Source of the DNA: Ectobius pallidus
Taxonomy: Eukaryota > Arthropoda > Insecta > Blattodea > Ectobiidae
Reading direction: 5' to 3'
Length of the DNA: 64,000 nt
NCBI GenBank assembly: GCA_964059195.1
Contig: CAXKWD010000005.1
Location: 44,841,825-44,905,824 of the forward strand
Shown here: piece after piece, positions 9,291 through 21,800 of the stretch
Layout of the letters: every line of letters starts with the position of its first letter
Numbering within the stretch: position 1 is the stretch's first letter
The notes under the pieces: model-generated
Told to the model about the DNA's origin: nothing
What the model saw: only the letters and a program-made list of their open reading frames with translations
Databases searched by the model: none
Position numbers and translations under genes: made by a program

Positions 9291-12169
9291 TAATAATCAA
9301 TAATTGGGGAAATTACAAGCTTTTGAAAGTACACTTCTAATTAGAGGAATACAGCACCATCTTGACTTAGATTTTAAAAGCTGCAGCTCACTGTACGACA
9401 AAAAATATTCTACAATCCTTCCTTAGGCCTAAGTTATTAGGAAGCAGGATGTTGACATTCAGCAAGTTCTTCTATCAAAATTTATACAATTACAAGTGCA
9501 ATAGGGGAAGTTGAGAATACTGTTCAAAATGCTCTCCTCTAAAGTTTGCTAAAATAATGTGACGTAGTGTCGTTTACCTCCGACGTAAAATTAATTACGT
9601 TATGTAAATATATTTTTATTTACATTATTGCACTTAAATTTTCAACACCACTGGTTAAAATTACAGCAATGTAACCCTCATTACCTCTATGTACTTTTTA
9701 ACTACGTGGTTAGATAACTAATTGCATAGCTCCACTCTGACCGTTGCGGTAAAGCAAAAAAGTGCGCTTGGATGTGAATTGCCGGGTTCCAGTTCAGTGC
9801 CAGACCTTACAATATGAGACGTTTTATGAATGTGAGAGATCGATAGGTCACAGTCCCTTTGTACGTCAGCACTGCATTGTTCTTGGAGCGGCTCGTTCCA
9901 AAGCACTCTTTCCCTGGAATATGTCGAATGCATTTTCTCATAGATGTGACCAATGTAGCAATACTTTGTCTCGTATAATAGTACTTGGTAATAACAAGTC
10001 AGTATGAGAAAGCAAAGCTTCGCACACTGATGTTCTCTACCACCCTTCGTTTGTGTGCCAGTAGTGTGTACAAAATATATGAAATAAATAACATATTCCA
10101 AAGTTGGTGCCCAACAATACCTGACTGTTTGGGATTGTGCACATCAAAAATATTTAAGAGATTAGTCAAACTCCGTGGTTCAAGAGGAATGAAATATTAT
10201 GCCTGTTTGGTTGAAGCAATATACAAAATTTCCACAGAATAATGTGGTAATAATGACAACGGCAATCTTCAAAAATCATTATTAATATAACAGCTACTAT
10301 AGTTTATTTTCTTATCTATATATCATGATTTATTATTCGCTTTTAATAATTCAATTGCATACTTCTCTGTGTTCTTTCTGGATAATGCTATAATATATTT
10401 CTAAATGTAGAGACCACTCCTAATGACCACTGCTGTGGGGATAAGAAAGTGTTCTTTTTTCATTCTTGATTCTATATCCGCAAGTATATTTTGAAAGGCT
10501 GTAAGCATTTGAAGATTGATTAGCGAAACATTTGCTGTAGGCTCAATCTTGTATAATGCATATTTCTATGAAATTAACAAATCGAAAGTCTCCTAAATTT
10601 ATTAAATTCAGTGTTTGAGGGTAAAACAAAAATATTTTACCAGAGAGTGCAAATAAATCACAAGTATGACACAAAATTCATTTACATAAAAAGTACATTT
10701 CCATAAAACTTTTTAAATGAAATTACTATTCACATTACTGGTACGCCTCTTTACTAGAGAGAATAGGCCACAGAAATATAAGAAATTCCAGAAATGTTTA
10801 TTTTGGAAGTATTTCCTTCTGCAAAGTCAATATGATTTAAACTTATGTGTATAAATGTTTATTTTTATTTTACCATGCCCTAGAAGTAAACTATTTGTAT
10901 TTTATACTTTAAGGTATTTTTTTAAATCTTCAAATAATAGCCTAATGGTGGAAATTCTTTAGGAGAATGATGTGGATCTCAAAACGTATTTTAAATAAAT
11001 TCATGTAAATTCCGAACACAATGTCTTACTAGGAAAACATTTTATGCGTTATTCTCTGTATTGTAAAACACGAAACTAGCATGTAAAAATACGTTATGAA
11101 ACAGTTCGACGAAGGGAATCCAAACTAGTCCAAACAACGATAGAATGTTATAAATCATAATTAGAAGAATGAACCCTAATATGATATAAGCCTGGAAGCC
11201 TGTACACTCTATAACAGTGTTCTCCAACAGAATGTCCTCAGGCTTGCCCGGTGAACGAATTAGGACTCTGTGCATAGGAGCGGTGTGCGGAAACATGTAG
11301 GCAGTATTATGTATTATGTACCCCTTTCAACGTGACCTAGTGCTTGTAGTTTTTTGCTATTCTGCCCGCATACAGAACTCAAGTCTTGACGTTATTATAT
11401 CAAAAGTTGGCGAATGTTGCTCTATAAGCTTAAAATTGTGTTTTGTTTATCTTTCAATTTAGCGTTATTTAAAAAAATGCATTAACGGGCAGAGAAGGAA
11501 AGGAGAGGATTAAAGGACAGCAGACATTACTGCTATTGCATATCACCTTCAGGACGGAGAGCATTTTCCCTTACAACACGTGAATTATAGCCGTCAAAGG
11601 AGCCATTGATTCCGACCCCAAACCTGAATCATGATGAGGTCAACTTAGAGTCAAATACTAATACCAAGGGTCAGTCTGGATTTGCTCAAGGATTGGGAGG
11701 ATGGGAACAGTAACCTGAGAAATCAGACCGTTTCTCTCTACTGTTAATTAACGGCCTTGCAAATGATGAAACACATATATCATGGATGTAAAAACACATA
11801 GTGCCTTATACATATACCCTTTATTATTTGTTCTTGGCCATTTTGGGTAGGGAAGGTAAAATTTATCATCGGTAATATAACGAGAGGTTTGGATTTTATA
11901 GTTGTCTTGAGAGAATCTTGACCTCTAGTTGTATATGTGACTCACAGATTTAAGCATATAATGAATAAATTAAACCAACATCTCTTTTTGTGTCATTACA
12001 AGCTAGGTACCCTATGACGAGACAATCAAGGTAAGTTTAAAAAAAATAACATATAGATCGTCTCGCCATCGGCAATAGTCTGCTGTACCATCGTTTTTTA
12101 TCAGCTGTTTTAAATTTTAGGTCAAACTCCTTGCTACTTGGCCACTAATAACATCGTTTTATTAAAGTA
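9291..12169. other. Unassigned intergenic DNA
   Basis: Opposing open frames of 127 codons (9718-10101, minus), 81 codons (9762-10007, plus) and 85 codons (9985-10242, plus) overlap each other. None shows a domain I recognise. A hydrophobic 84-codon minus frame at 11042-11296 is likewise unassigned. No repeat boundaries were recognised. Confidence 0.45.
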
Positions 12170-12487
12170 TTTACTATTATACGGGCCGCCGGCGTGGTGT
12201 TGTGGTTAGCGTCGTTGACTACGGATCCGTCGGTCCGGGTTCGATCCCCGGTACCTCCTCGGATTTTTCTGAGGTAGGGAGGTCTGGCAGGGGTGCACTC
12301 AGCCTCGTGATCTCCAATTGAGGAGCTACTTGATAGAGAAGTAGCGGCTCCGGTCATGAAAACCACCATTAACGGCCGTGGGTATCGGCATGCTGACCAC
12401 ATGCCCCCAATCCTGCCATCTGCCTGTGGTAGATGACGCCCTCCAGGGATGTAGTGCCACGGAGTTTAGTTTAGTTTACTATTATAC
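12170..12487 (+). repeat. 13-bp target-site duplication around SINE 2
   Basis: TTTACTATTATAC occurs at 12170-12182 and again at 12475-12487, exactly bracketing the SINE. This marks a retroposition event. Confidence 0.88.
12183..12474 (+). mobile_element. tRNA-derived SINE, family 2, full length
   Basis: A 292-bp element has a tRNA-like head containing a box A (GTGGTTAGCGTCGTTGAC region) and a box B (GGGTTCGATCCCC). A unique body ends in ATGTAGTGCCACGGAG, and the short tail is TTTAG repeats. Perfect 13-bp target duplications show that both ends are intact. Transcription would be by RNA polymerase III from the internal boxes, and mobilisation would rely on a LINE partner. Confidence 0.88.
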
Positions 12488-12609
12488 AAGTATTAAAGTA
12501 CTTCACCACATATAAACTTATGCCTTAGTTTCATATTTCTTATTGCTCACATGTAGCTTATACCCAAACCCTGTGTAAAATGATTAATTATTGCTTTTTA
12601 TTAAAGATA

Positions 12610-12745
12610 CTATTAAACTAAAAATTAACCTCTATGGCGCTACATCCCTGAAGGGACTAGGCCTCCACCCGACCGCTGCGTCATCTACCATAGGCATTAC
12701 TACAGGTCATGATAATCCAGCGTGGAGTCCTTGGGAATTTGCATA
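12610..12745 (-). mobile_element. SINE family 2-related 3' fragment
   Basis: Read on the minus strand, this contains ATGGTAGATGACGC and TCAGGGATGTAGCGCCATAGAG, the same terminal body as the intact SINE at 12183-12474, followed by a TTTAGTTTAAT-like tail. Divergence suggests an older copy. Confidence 0.65.
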
Positions 12746-13600
12746 AGAAACAAGAACACCTAGGTGCGATAAAAATATATCGATAAAATTATGATGACTG
12801 GTTGACATTCCACATAGGCCTATTCCTATAGGGGATTGGTCACTGATTAATGAGCTAAACAGTAACTGTAAATAAATGTTAACACTGCATCCGTCATACC
12901 CTCAGGGCACGTAAGGGTACAGTAGCCTATATGAACGGCAGGTTTCAGCGGAAAATGAAACATCTTGAAGCAAAGCGTTTCTATCAACTTGTGGTTCTGT
13001 AATACGTAAGTTTTGTAAGTAAATTATCAAGAAAGGTAAAATGTATTCTTCAGTAATGAAGATGAGTTTTTAGTAAACATATGCCTTGCTTATAGCCTAA
13101 TTCTACAATAATGTATAATGAGTTACAGTGTGTCGTTTTATTTTTTGCAGTCTATTGATTATTGCCTGTGTTGCTGACAAACTAGGAATTAACCAGATAC
13201 AGTCTTAAATTCCACGCATACAGTTATGAATATTTTGACAGTAGAAATTGTTCAGGCATATTTTTCCTGATAAATTTTAAAAATATTCCACAACAATATA
13301 AAATCTCTTTCATATTCCAGTAGTTAGATTTGTTAAAAGAATGACCTAGAGACGTGTTTAAATACTTGGTACAGCCTTGGATTTCCTGAAATCATTCAGT
13401 CAAAAATCATTCAGCCTCATGAGGACATCTAAAAAGAAAAAGCAAAGAGAATGTAGTACGGACGAATGTCGTGAAAAAAGAGGTGGGCTAAGACTAATTA
13501 TGGACCTTATAACTTATATCAAAGACAAATATTCCAAAATAATAAGGAGGTATGACACAAAAGTACAGGATAAAGAAACATAAAACAAAACATAAAAACA
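12746..13600. other. Unassigned intergenic DNA
   Basis: No gene, clear repeat or regulatory structure was recognised. A Lys/Arg-rich 68-codon frame at 13377 has no recognisable domain. Confidence 0.5.
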
Positions 13601-14690
13601 AGCATTGCCTGCTGTGAGTCTACACTTAACTTCTGCCTTAATATTATTTTTGACTGTAATTATAAACTCTCAGATATTTAAATTTTTCCACTTGATAAAA
13701 TCGGGTGACTGCCATTTAATTCTGGGCCTACCTTATTTTCATGAAATTTCCTAATGGCATACTCCAAAGCGAAATTAAAAAGTAAAGGTGATAATGCATC
13801 TCCTTGCTTCAATCCGATTCTATTGGCAAACCTATCTGATATAAATTTCCCTACACATTTCGATCAGCCTAACTAACTTCTTTGGTATCCCAAACTCAAT
13901 GAGGATATTGTACAATTTGTCTCGTCTAACAAAATTATATGCTCTTTTGAATCTATGTATAGCTGGTGAACTGACTTATTATATTCCTACTTTTTCTCAA
14001 AGACTTGGCGAATACAAAATATATGTAAATGGTTGATCTATTTCACCTAAATCCACATTGGTGATCTCCAATGATTTCGTCCGCATATGGGGTTATTCAT
14101 GACAGCAGTATATTTGATAGAATTTTGTATTATGTTCATAAGAGCAAAATTCATCGATAGTTATTACATTCGGCCCCATCTCCCTTTTTATGGATCGGCA
14201 TAATGATAGATTCTTTCCATTCTTTTGGCAATTCCTCCCTTCTCCAACTCATAAGTATGAGTTTATGGATCTCTGAGTTTAATCTATCCCCACCTGCCTT
14301 AAATAATTCGTTTGGAATTTGGTCAACGCATGGAGATTTGTGTATTTTTAGTTTACCTATAGCTCTTTCTACTTCTGTTAGAGTTGATTCAACAACCAAT
14401 GGATCTGCTGTGAATATTTCACTTTCTACACCTTGGACATCTCCATGTACATTTAATAATTGATTAAAGAAAATTTTCCCCCTATTCAAAAAATTGTTCG
14501 AAGCCGCGAGTATAGTGCCATCTTTGTCCTTAATTATGCTTATTCTAGGTTCAAAACCTTTCTTGAACTCGTTGATTCCCATGTAGAGATCCCTAACATT
14601 TTTGTATTTTCTATTTTCCTCTAATTCATCTACTATGTCTTCGAGATAGTTTCTTCTCTTTATTATAATGGTTCTAGAGGTTCCTCATCA
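13601..14690 (-). pseudogene. Non-LTR retrotransposon RT fragment, LINE family X copy A
   Basis: The minus strand encodes broken pieces of an endonuclease/reverse-transcriptase polyprotein. The best piece (14582-14151, 143 codons) covers the linker and RT entry region. It includes KLKIHKSPCVDQIPNELFKA, SWRREELPKEWKESIIMPIH and KKGDGAECNNYR, typical of arthropod LINE pol proteins. Lower coordinates continue through the HQCxFRRN-like and LKQGDALSPLLFNFALEYAI-like RT motifs in shifted frames. A segment is missing near 13705 relative to the copy at 55409-56362. It has frameshifts and stops throughout and lacks both element ends, so it is dead. Clade is uncertain; the same family recurs at 42748-43202, 49163-51015 and 55409-56362. 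Confidence 0.8.
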
Positions 14691-15984
14691 TTGTTAGAAA
14701 GCCTGCACGGGATCACACAAAGAATTTACTATTATTACGTTACACTCTGAGCCTACAAGTCCCTAGATCGAGGCCAGAGAATTAAAAAAATAATGTGCCA
14801 ATTCCTATTATCTGTGATAATTTGAATTGGGACAACGTACAAAAAAGAGAAAATGATTGTATCTTAAGAGACACCGCCGAAATGAATGAACAAAAGGTTA
14901 CAAAATCATTTTTATGAAATACTAAAAAGAAGTTCATTTTTTCAGTGCAACACAACCTCAGTCCTGACTGTCACGGGGAGCATGTGGGATATAACAAGCC
15001 CAGTAGTTCGAGACACGTCTTCTTTGTCATCGGGGCTTGGACACCCCTGAAGGTTGGCTATGTTCGTCAGGTTTTGTAACTATATATACATTTTGTATGG
15101 TAGGCCTATCATCTTTTTCAAAACTGCAGTAACAGAAATAATGAGAGTCAGGTTCTTCAGTAGTATTTAGCTAGTAGTATTTAGTCATCCTCAAATTCAT
15201 TTTTAGCAGGTCCCTCTAATGTAAAATTCGACTACTTGTGGTTTCGAATTTCATATCCCTTAACAAGTACACAAACTTCATATTTAAGAGAATCTTCGTC
15301 CTCTTTTGATTAAGAATTAGGTTTTGGAACTGGTAGCATGGCTAAGGGCTAACACCATTGCCTAAAGAATATTTTGCCCTGAAATATAGCATATTATTGT
15401 ATAATTGTAGTCCTTGTTACTTTTAAGTTAGTTGGGTCTGTGTATTATGTATTAATATTCTTTTTATAAATAAAACTTATTCTCTGCAACTAAGCAACAT
15501 GATTATATGTGATGTAAAATCTTGTGCATAATTAGAATTACAATAATATTTGTACAGAGCTTGGTAGAGTGCCTTCTAGGTTACGTCATTTATATACCAT
15601 GATATAATTCATACAAGTACACTACATTTTTGTCTAAGTAGTACACTCATTGCATACATTCTTCAAAATTTCATACAAAACAAAAACATTATTCATTTCT
15701 ATCAATTAGTGTTAATATTAAGTGAAATTTACCTTCGTAGAGCATTCACTCTTCACCTAAGCAGCCATCTTGAACAATTCTAGCGGATACTGAAAGTGCT
15801 CACAGATAACTTTGCACTAAGTTGTATTCTAAGGCACAACAATAAGAGGCGCGAGAATACAGATTCATGGCAGACTTTCGATGCGAAATAAAGGACGTAT
15901 CTTTACGATACACCATTGATTAAAGGAGAATTTAATTTCTTATAATGTGGCGTTATGGAAAAAGAAATTATATGTGTGTAAATC
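14691..15984. other. Unassigned intergenic DNA
   Basis: No gene was recognised. The only distinctive patch is the GC-richer stretch 14980-15060 (around CGGGGCTTGGACACCCCTGAAG), whose origin I cannot identify. Confidence 0.45.
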
Positions 15985-16430
15985 GCCAGGCTCGTAACAC
16001 TTGACGCATTTGGATTTCGTCCTGAGCAGTGGACCATTTTTGAGTTATGGACCATTTGAGTGTGCCATATTACATGGTGATATGTAATTGGAGGAAGTGT
16101 AGGGTGTGAAGAGATGAGTGTATGTAGTAGTGTTTGTGTAGTGTTGGGTATGATGATGCTGAGGTGAGGAAGAGTCGAGAGCAAATGAGGTGATGGTATT
16201 AGCTTACTCTTGTCGAAAGACACCAATGGGACTTGCAGGTTTAACGTAACCTCCGACGGACGAATCACTATCAACAGTGACATATACCTCCATTTTTCTT
16301 ATGCACTGTGGAGAGTTTTGGGATTAAATCACAGACTAGTGACTAGAAGCTGACACCAGCATCTCTCCTGAATCCATCCGGTACGGAAGGCAGGTGTGCT
16401 GCAAACCGCGCCAGGGTGGCAGACAAAATA
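15985..16430 (-). repeat. Dispersed repeat family R, copy 1
   Basis: The segment with ATGGACCATTTGAGTGTGCC and TACATGGTGATATG (about 16045-16095) is the reverse complement of 42605-42700. A minus-strand frame of 126 codons (15903-16283) runs through it. The other copy translates to a similar short run (His-His-Val-x-Trp ... Met-x-His-Asn), so an old coding origin is possible but unproven. Confidence 0.5.
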
Positions 16431-16815
16431 ATTATATTACTAATATTAATTTCAAAGTTTTTTGTTTTAAATATGGAAGATTGTCTGAACATTTTATTTC
16501 CCCTTAACTTATATTAAAATGTCCTATCTGTATTGCAGTTCATGTACCCCAGCAAAGAAATAAATAAGATAATTAAATTAAATAACACAAAATAAATAAT
16601 TAATTGCTCAAATTAATTCAAAGTAGAGTAATTAAATCTCATAGCTAGTGTTTGATATCAAAATGACCGAGAAAAGATGAAACATTCATTATAAATATTA
16701 AATGTTAAAAATAAAACAAGGTGTAAAAGTTAAACAATATCATTTAAATGTTAAGTAAAATGAAATTGTATTTATGAGCAACGAAGAGAAGGGAAACTAG
16801 GAAATCCCATTAGAA
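16431..16815. other. Unassigned AT-rich DNA
   Basis: This is the AT-rich flank of the candidate LTR that begins at 16816. No gene or repeat was recognised. Confidence 0.5.
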
Positions 16816-17343
16816 AGTATAACGGGACGAGGAATAGAGCAAGACCATATAGCCAGGTAAGCTGTGACCGTGATTTCCCAGATTGATATAAAAGGGTACT
16901 GATACACTCAGCTATTTTAAGAAGTCGCCTATTGTGTTAAGGGCGAAACTTCTGATTCGGAGTGATGATACAAGAGCTAGGTGGTTTCTCCATTAAAATC
17001 GTTCTTAGAAGTCGCGAATATTAAGATGCAGGTAAGAGAGTGTAGGAAATTCCAGAGTAGCTCTGTGTACGGGTGAAATAATCACCAATGAAAATATGTT
17101 TATAGTACCACGTGCCTCGATGCACCAATAATAATTAATACGAGTGGTGGTAATAATTGAATATCAGAGGTTTCCTAATGCCTCGAGAGACTGACTAAAA
17201 TCACTCTCTTACGTGTGGGGCTTCGCTCCGAATATTCCTTTGTTTGGAGCTTCGCTCCGAATATTAATTATTCACTTAATCGTCGAGAGCTCCGCTCCCA
17301 GTTACAACGTCTGCAATTAATTGGACTGAGAAAATGTTTTCAT
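16816..17343 (+). repeat. Candidate Gypsy-type LTR, 5' half (interrupted by BEL)
   Basis: The segment begins AGTATAAC, and its second half ends ATATACT (24720) directly before TGGCGCCCA. That pattern fits an LTR with AGTATA/TATACT ends followed by a tRNA primer-binding site of the kind used by Gypsy-like elements. A TATA-like GATATAAAAGGG lies at about 16887. The two halves (528 and 345 bp) would make a roughly 880-bp LTR. No second LTR or pol gene is present in the window, so this rests on ends and PBS only. Confidence 0.4.
17210..17300 (+). repeat. GGAGC-TTC-GCTCC hairpin repeats
   Basis: Three closely spaced GAGC/GCTC hairpins occur. Two share GCTTCGCTCCGAATATT exactly (about 17220 and 17253), and the third is GAGCTCCGCTCCC. 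They lie inside the candidate LTR just upstream of the BEL insertion. Confidence 0.75.
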
Positions 17344-17348
17344 AGAAT
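17344..17348 (+). repeat. Target-site duplication (AGAAT), left copy
   Basis: AGAAT precedes the 5' LTR and recurs at 24371-24375 after the 3' LTR. Five base pairs is the usual duplication length for BEL/Pao elements. Confidence 0.9.
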
Positions 17349-18407
17349 TGTTCAGTTATGTTTGATACTTGAGATTTGATAGAGTTTTTTATTTTTTCTT
17401 GGCCTTCTATAATAATCTTTTAATAATTATTCTTGTCTTTTTTCGGCCTTGGTAAGATTTTATTCAATGTAATTTTTCTCACGGCCTTCTAGTAATTATT
17501 ATTTTTATTGTCAAAATACAATCTTTTGTCTTTAAATTGCCTAATCGTTTTTATCTTCGTCCAATGGGATTGATTCTTTAGTATTGTTACAAGTCATTGT
17601 TTTCAATTCAAAACTTACTTCTTCATTATTCTTCCTTCGTCGTCTATTGTGTAATCCTCTGAAAGGATTTTCAATTCTCTCTGGATGCAGCTAGCAGCAG
17701 CTAATAATACTTATTCGTCTTGGAATCTGTTTACAACGATTCAAGGAATTATCAACATTAATTTTATCTGCACAGAAGCAGTTCTAATTATTATTCGCCG
17801 CAAAATGGTGAATTTCTTCTACGTCGCTGCTAAGCTTATCTACTAGCTTTAATATTACTTGATTGGACTTCAGGATTATTTCCTGTAGTGATATTCGTTA
17901 CAAGAAGGAGTTATTTCACAAGTGAGTGTTTAAAAGATTTTAACATTCATAAATATTTGAATATTGCTTTGATGCTACACAACGCAAATTAATTTATTGA
18001 CATTAGTATTGCGTTTGTGACTTGAGATTAAAAGACATTTCAAGATTAACTGTAAATCAATTTTATAGCATACAATTGCTATATGTATATGCTTAATTAA
18101 TAATTACAAGTTCTCGACGTATCAAGTCGAGTGGTCCTCTGGAATTTTAAATAAATCTGTATTGAAACCAACAAGGTTTTTTATTGGGCGGATTCAATCA
18201 TCTCAGCTTTAGAAGATCGTCAAGACATCAAACAAGAATTAGTGAGTGATTGTGCTTAAGAAGAATTCAGTGTCGTGTTACATCGCCTATGGTCTTTGTT
18301 TCTTATAAACCTATTATTTTATTTTCTATTCGAATGTATGGCGTGCATTTTGATTTTAATCAGCCCTAATTATTTATCATACAGTCCGCTGAGATGCACG
18401 TTCTACA
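17349..18407 (+). repeat. BEL/Pao 5' LTR
   Basis: The LTR is 1059 bp, starts TGTTCAGTTATG and ends CACGTTCTACA, with the canonical TG...CA termini. An AATAAA polyadenylation hexamer is at 18150-18155. It is identical to the 3' LTR except at 17692. No strong TATA box was recognised, so the promoter may be of the initiator type. Confidence 0.95.
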
Positions 18408-18411
18408 TTTT

Positions 18412-18430
18412 TGGTCCTCCGGGCCGGATG
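18412..18430 (+). other. Possible primer-binding site
   Basis: Four bases after the LTR the sequence runs TGGTCCTCCGGGCCGGATG. A TGG start at this spacing is what a tRNA 3' end would pair with, but I could not match it to a particular tRNA. Confidence 0.4.
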
Positions 18431-18896
18431 GAACCTCTATTGTAACAGACTTATTGTAAACGACACTATTTTTTCATTCCGCCCGGACTTATTCAATATA
18501 AGTTCATTCTTTAAAGCTGTTGGTGCTCCAGATATTGCTGTTTGAGCACTATATTTAACTATATTATTGACTTTTGAAGCACATTGTCATTCTCCTGACC
18601 ATTTAGGTCAGTTTGAGCGTAGTAGATATTACTACATCTTTATCATTCAAGCTTATTTTAGTGCTTCGCCTCCGTGTTTTACACGTGTGAGGCCATTTTC
18701 AACAGCTGATTTCACTGAATGTTTTCAAGGGTATTTATATTTACACGCTTGTACTTACCTTTGTAAAACCAGTTACACTTATCATGTGTTTTGTCCCGAA
18801 TGCGGGCAACAATTGACCTTAGACTTAGCTCAGGTTCCCAACTTCAATAAGTGAAGTATTGTGATTTTTTGGACAATTAATTGCGAATATCACATC

Positions 18897-21800
18897 ATGG
18901 ATAATCCTGAGGCTGTTTTAAAGTCCCTTAAGGCTAAGCGTACTCCCATAAAGGCGAAGATCACGCGTAAGGCTAATGATATCCTTAATTCAGTTATTGA
19001 TGATGAAGGATCTTACCAAGAACTCTTGACTTTTAAAACTAAATTAGATCAATTTGAAGATGATTATGATAATATCCAGTCTCAAATAGACGAGCTGGAT
19101 TACTCTGAGCATGAACAAGCTTATAGGTTAGAAGTCGAGGAAGTTATAAAGCGAGCTACTCGCTACTATATTAAACAGATTACTTCTTTCAATAAAGCTA
19201 AAGAGGCCGAAGCCGCAGCTAAGGCTGAGCGCAAAGAGGCCGAAGCCGCAGCTAAGGCAGAGCAAGAAAAGGCCGAGGCTAAGGCTATAGCCGAACGCAA
19301 AGAAGCTGAGGCTAAGGCTATAGCCGAACGCAAAGAAGCTGAGGCTAAAGCCATTGCCGAGCAAGAGAGGGCTAAAGCCGAGCGCAAGGAGGCCGAGACC
19401 AAAGCTAAAGCTCTTGCTAGTTTTGAACGGTTAAGGGTTCAACTCTTCAATACATTTCAGACTATACATGAATTTGAGATTCAAGATAAACTCTCATACC
19501 GTAAGGCTTTGTTCCATCGCTTCGAACTTCAAAGGCTTATGGATAGATATAGGGATGAAAGTCCTCAATTCTTTGATGTTTCGGATCAGGAGGCTGAGCA
19601 GCTAGAACAACATATTCAAACCGAATATGCTGCTGCCTTTTTATTTATTGATTCACTCATTCTCGACAACAAGTTATTGTATGAGTCTGAACAATCTCAA
19701 TCAATTAGCCAGCGTTCATCGCTCGACTCTCATCTCCCTAATTTGCCCAAACTCCCGGAATTAAAATTACCTCAATTTTCCGGCGATCCTAGGAATTGGA
19801 TTGAGTTCAGGGATACCTTTACATCCCTCATCATAAATCACAGCCACATTTCAGATATGGATAAATTCCAATATCTGAAATCATGTTTGTCACCTGAAGT
19901 GATGACTGTTATACAAAATATTCCCGTTTCATCTGCTACTTTCGAAGTGGCTTGGAAAACCTTAGCAGAAAGGTTTGACAATGATCGTCTGATTGCAAAT
20001 ACGCACTTAGATCATTTATTTTCTGCACCCGCCATAGTAGGGTCTTCCGCAGAGTCGCTTCAACGCTACTTGGACCATTTTGTAAGCACCGTGCATGCTC
20101 TGCACGCTTTGAATACTGAGGTTTCCTTGTCTGACCTCATCATTTCACGTATAATTGTGGATAAGCTCCCTGTAAGTCTAATCAAGGATTGGGAGTCCTC
20201 AATTAAACTTGGTAGGCTCCCTAAACTCGAAGATTTGTTTAGTTTTTTGGAGTCGAGAGTCAGGGTGTTGCAGATGACGGAGGCAGCCCTGCGTAGTCAG
20301 TCTGCTAAATCTGCGCCTACTTCTGCTCTCACTACCAAAGCTAAGGTCAAGCATCAGCCCACGAGAAACAATTGTATTTGTTGTCATAATGCGCAACATC
20401 CTCTCTATCGCTGTGACAAGTTCAAGACAATGAAATTTGTGCATCGTGATCAATTTGTGAAAGATCACAATTGTTGTCGTGTTTGCCTTGGCGCAAACGG
20501 CCATGAATCCAATTGTAGTGACTTTCGTTGCAGTATTTGCAACGCAAAACACAGTAATTATTTGCACAATCCTGCTTCTAATAATTCGCCGGCAGAAAAT
20601 ACAGTCAATGTAATGTCCTCTGGAAAATCACAGCAGAAATGTCTGCTTCCCACGGCCACTGTGGTAATTCTTGACATAAATGGTCGTGCTGTAGAGACTA
20701 CAGCGCTTCTAGATAGCGGTTCTGACTGTAACCTAATCAGTAAGAAGTTATTTAAACAGTTAGGCTTGTCTACTTTACCTCATCGCACTACGCTGGCTGG
20801 TGTACTATCCACTAATGTAAGCACACAAAGGCTTGCATCGATATCACTTAAATCTCGTACCACTCCTTGGCACTATGATACTGAGGCTATTGTTATCCCA
20901 AAAATCTCCACATCCAAGTTTCCAAAACACTCAATTGACATTCAGGGATGGAATATTCCCCCCAATCTGCAATTAGCTGATCTGCAGTTTAATAAACCTA
21001 AATATGTTGAACTGCTCTTGGGAGTTGAAATCTTTTCCCAAATCATAGCTCCTGGTCAGATATCTGCCCCCAACTATCCCACCATTCAGAATTCCAGGCT
21101 AGGCTGGTATCTATCAGGCAATTTGCCTCCTTCTCCCCAACGTCCTCATACTCATTTGACTCATTGCGAGAAGCGATTCAATCAGAATGAGTCTCCCATA
21201 TTCGAACCTGCTAATTCTGGGGAAACTTATGCCAATTATTCAGCCCTCCTAACTTCTAATGAAGATGTTAGTAATCAACTCACTAAATTTTGGGAGTCAG
21301 AGAAGGTTTCTAATTGTGCTCCTTTCCCTGACGAGTCCTTCTGTGAGAAGCATTTCTTAGACACTACTCAGAGAGATTCTGATGGGAGGTATATTGTGAA
21401 GCTTCCCTTTCCGGTTGCCCCAGAGACTTTGGGCAGTACTAAAGCCCAAGCTTTAAAAAGGTTTCGTTCTTTGGAGAAGCGATTATCTTCTAATCCCTCT
21501 CTCCATTTAGAGAATTGCAAGTTTATGTCTGAATATGAAGAACTGGGTCATATGGAACCTGCTATTGAGGATTGTACTGCTAAGTATTCTCCCTCTCATT
21601 CTACTCCGCCTCCAGAACTGAAGGTTGTGGCTCTTATTGAGTCTGATGTTTCTGACCTTAGCACTTGGTTAGCTAAGTTCAGTTATTTAAAGACTTTTCG
21701 CATTATGGCTTTCATTTTGAGATTTGCCAATAATTGCCGTAAGGCTCAGACTCGATTTGAAGGTCCATTGTTACCTATTGAAATTGAGAATTCAATCAAT

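Noticed and set aside
9718..10242. Cluster of overlapping frames on both strands (up to 127 codons)
   Set aside because: No recognisable domain, no splice or promoter evidence, and three frames compete for the same DNA.
11042..11296. Hydrophobic 84-codon minus frame that could be a membrane protein
   Set aside because: Hydrophobicity is expected from AT-rich DNA; no family resemblance.
12183..12260. Possible tRNA gene
   Set aside because: Box A and box B are good, but the sequence continues into a SINE body bracketed by a target duplication, and no closed acceptor stem was seen.
18567..18854. 95-codon frame in the BEL leader as a separate gene
   Set aside because: It has no ATG-context or domain support and ends just before the polyprotein; it is most likely a leader-region chance frame.
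19128..19402. Antisense Ala/Ser- and Leu/Ser-rich frames opposite the BEL Gag
   Set aside because: They are the complement of the coiled-coil-coding repeats and show no independent coding signal.
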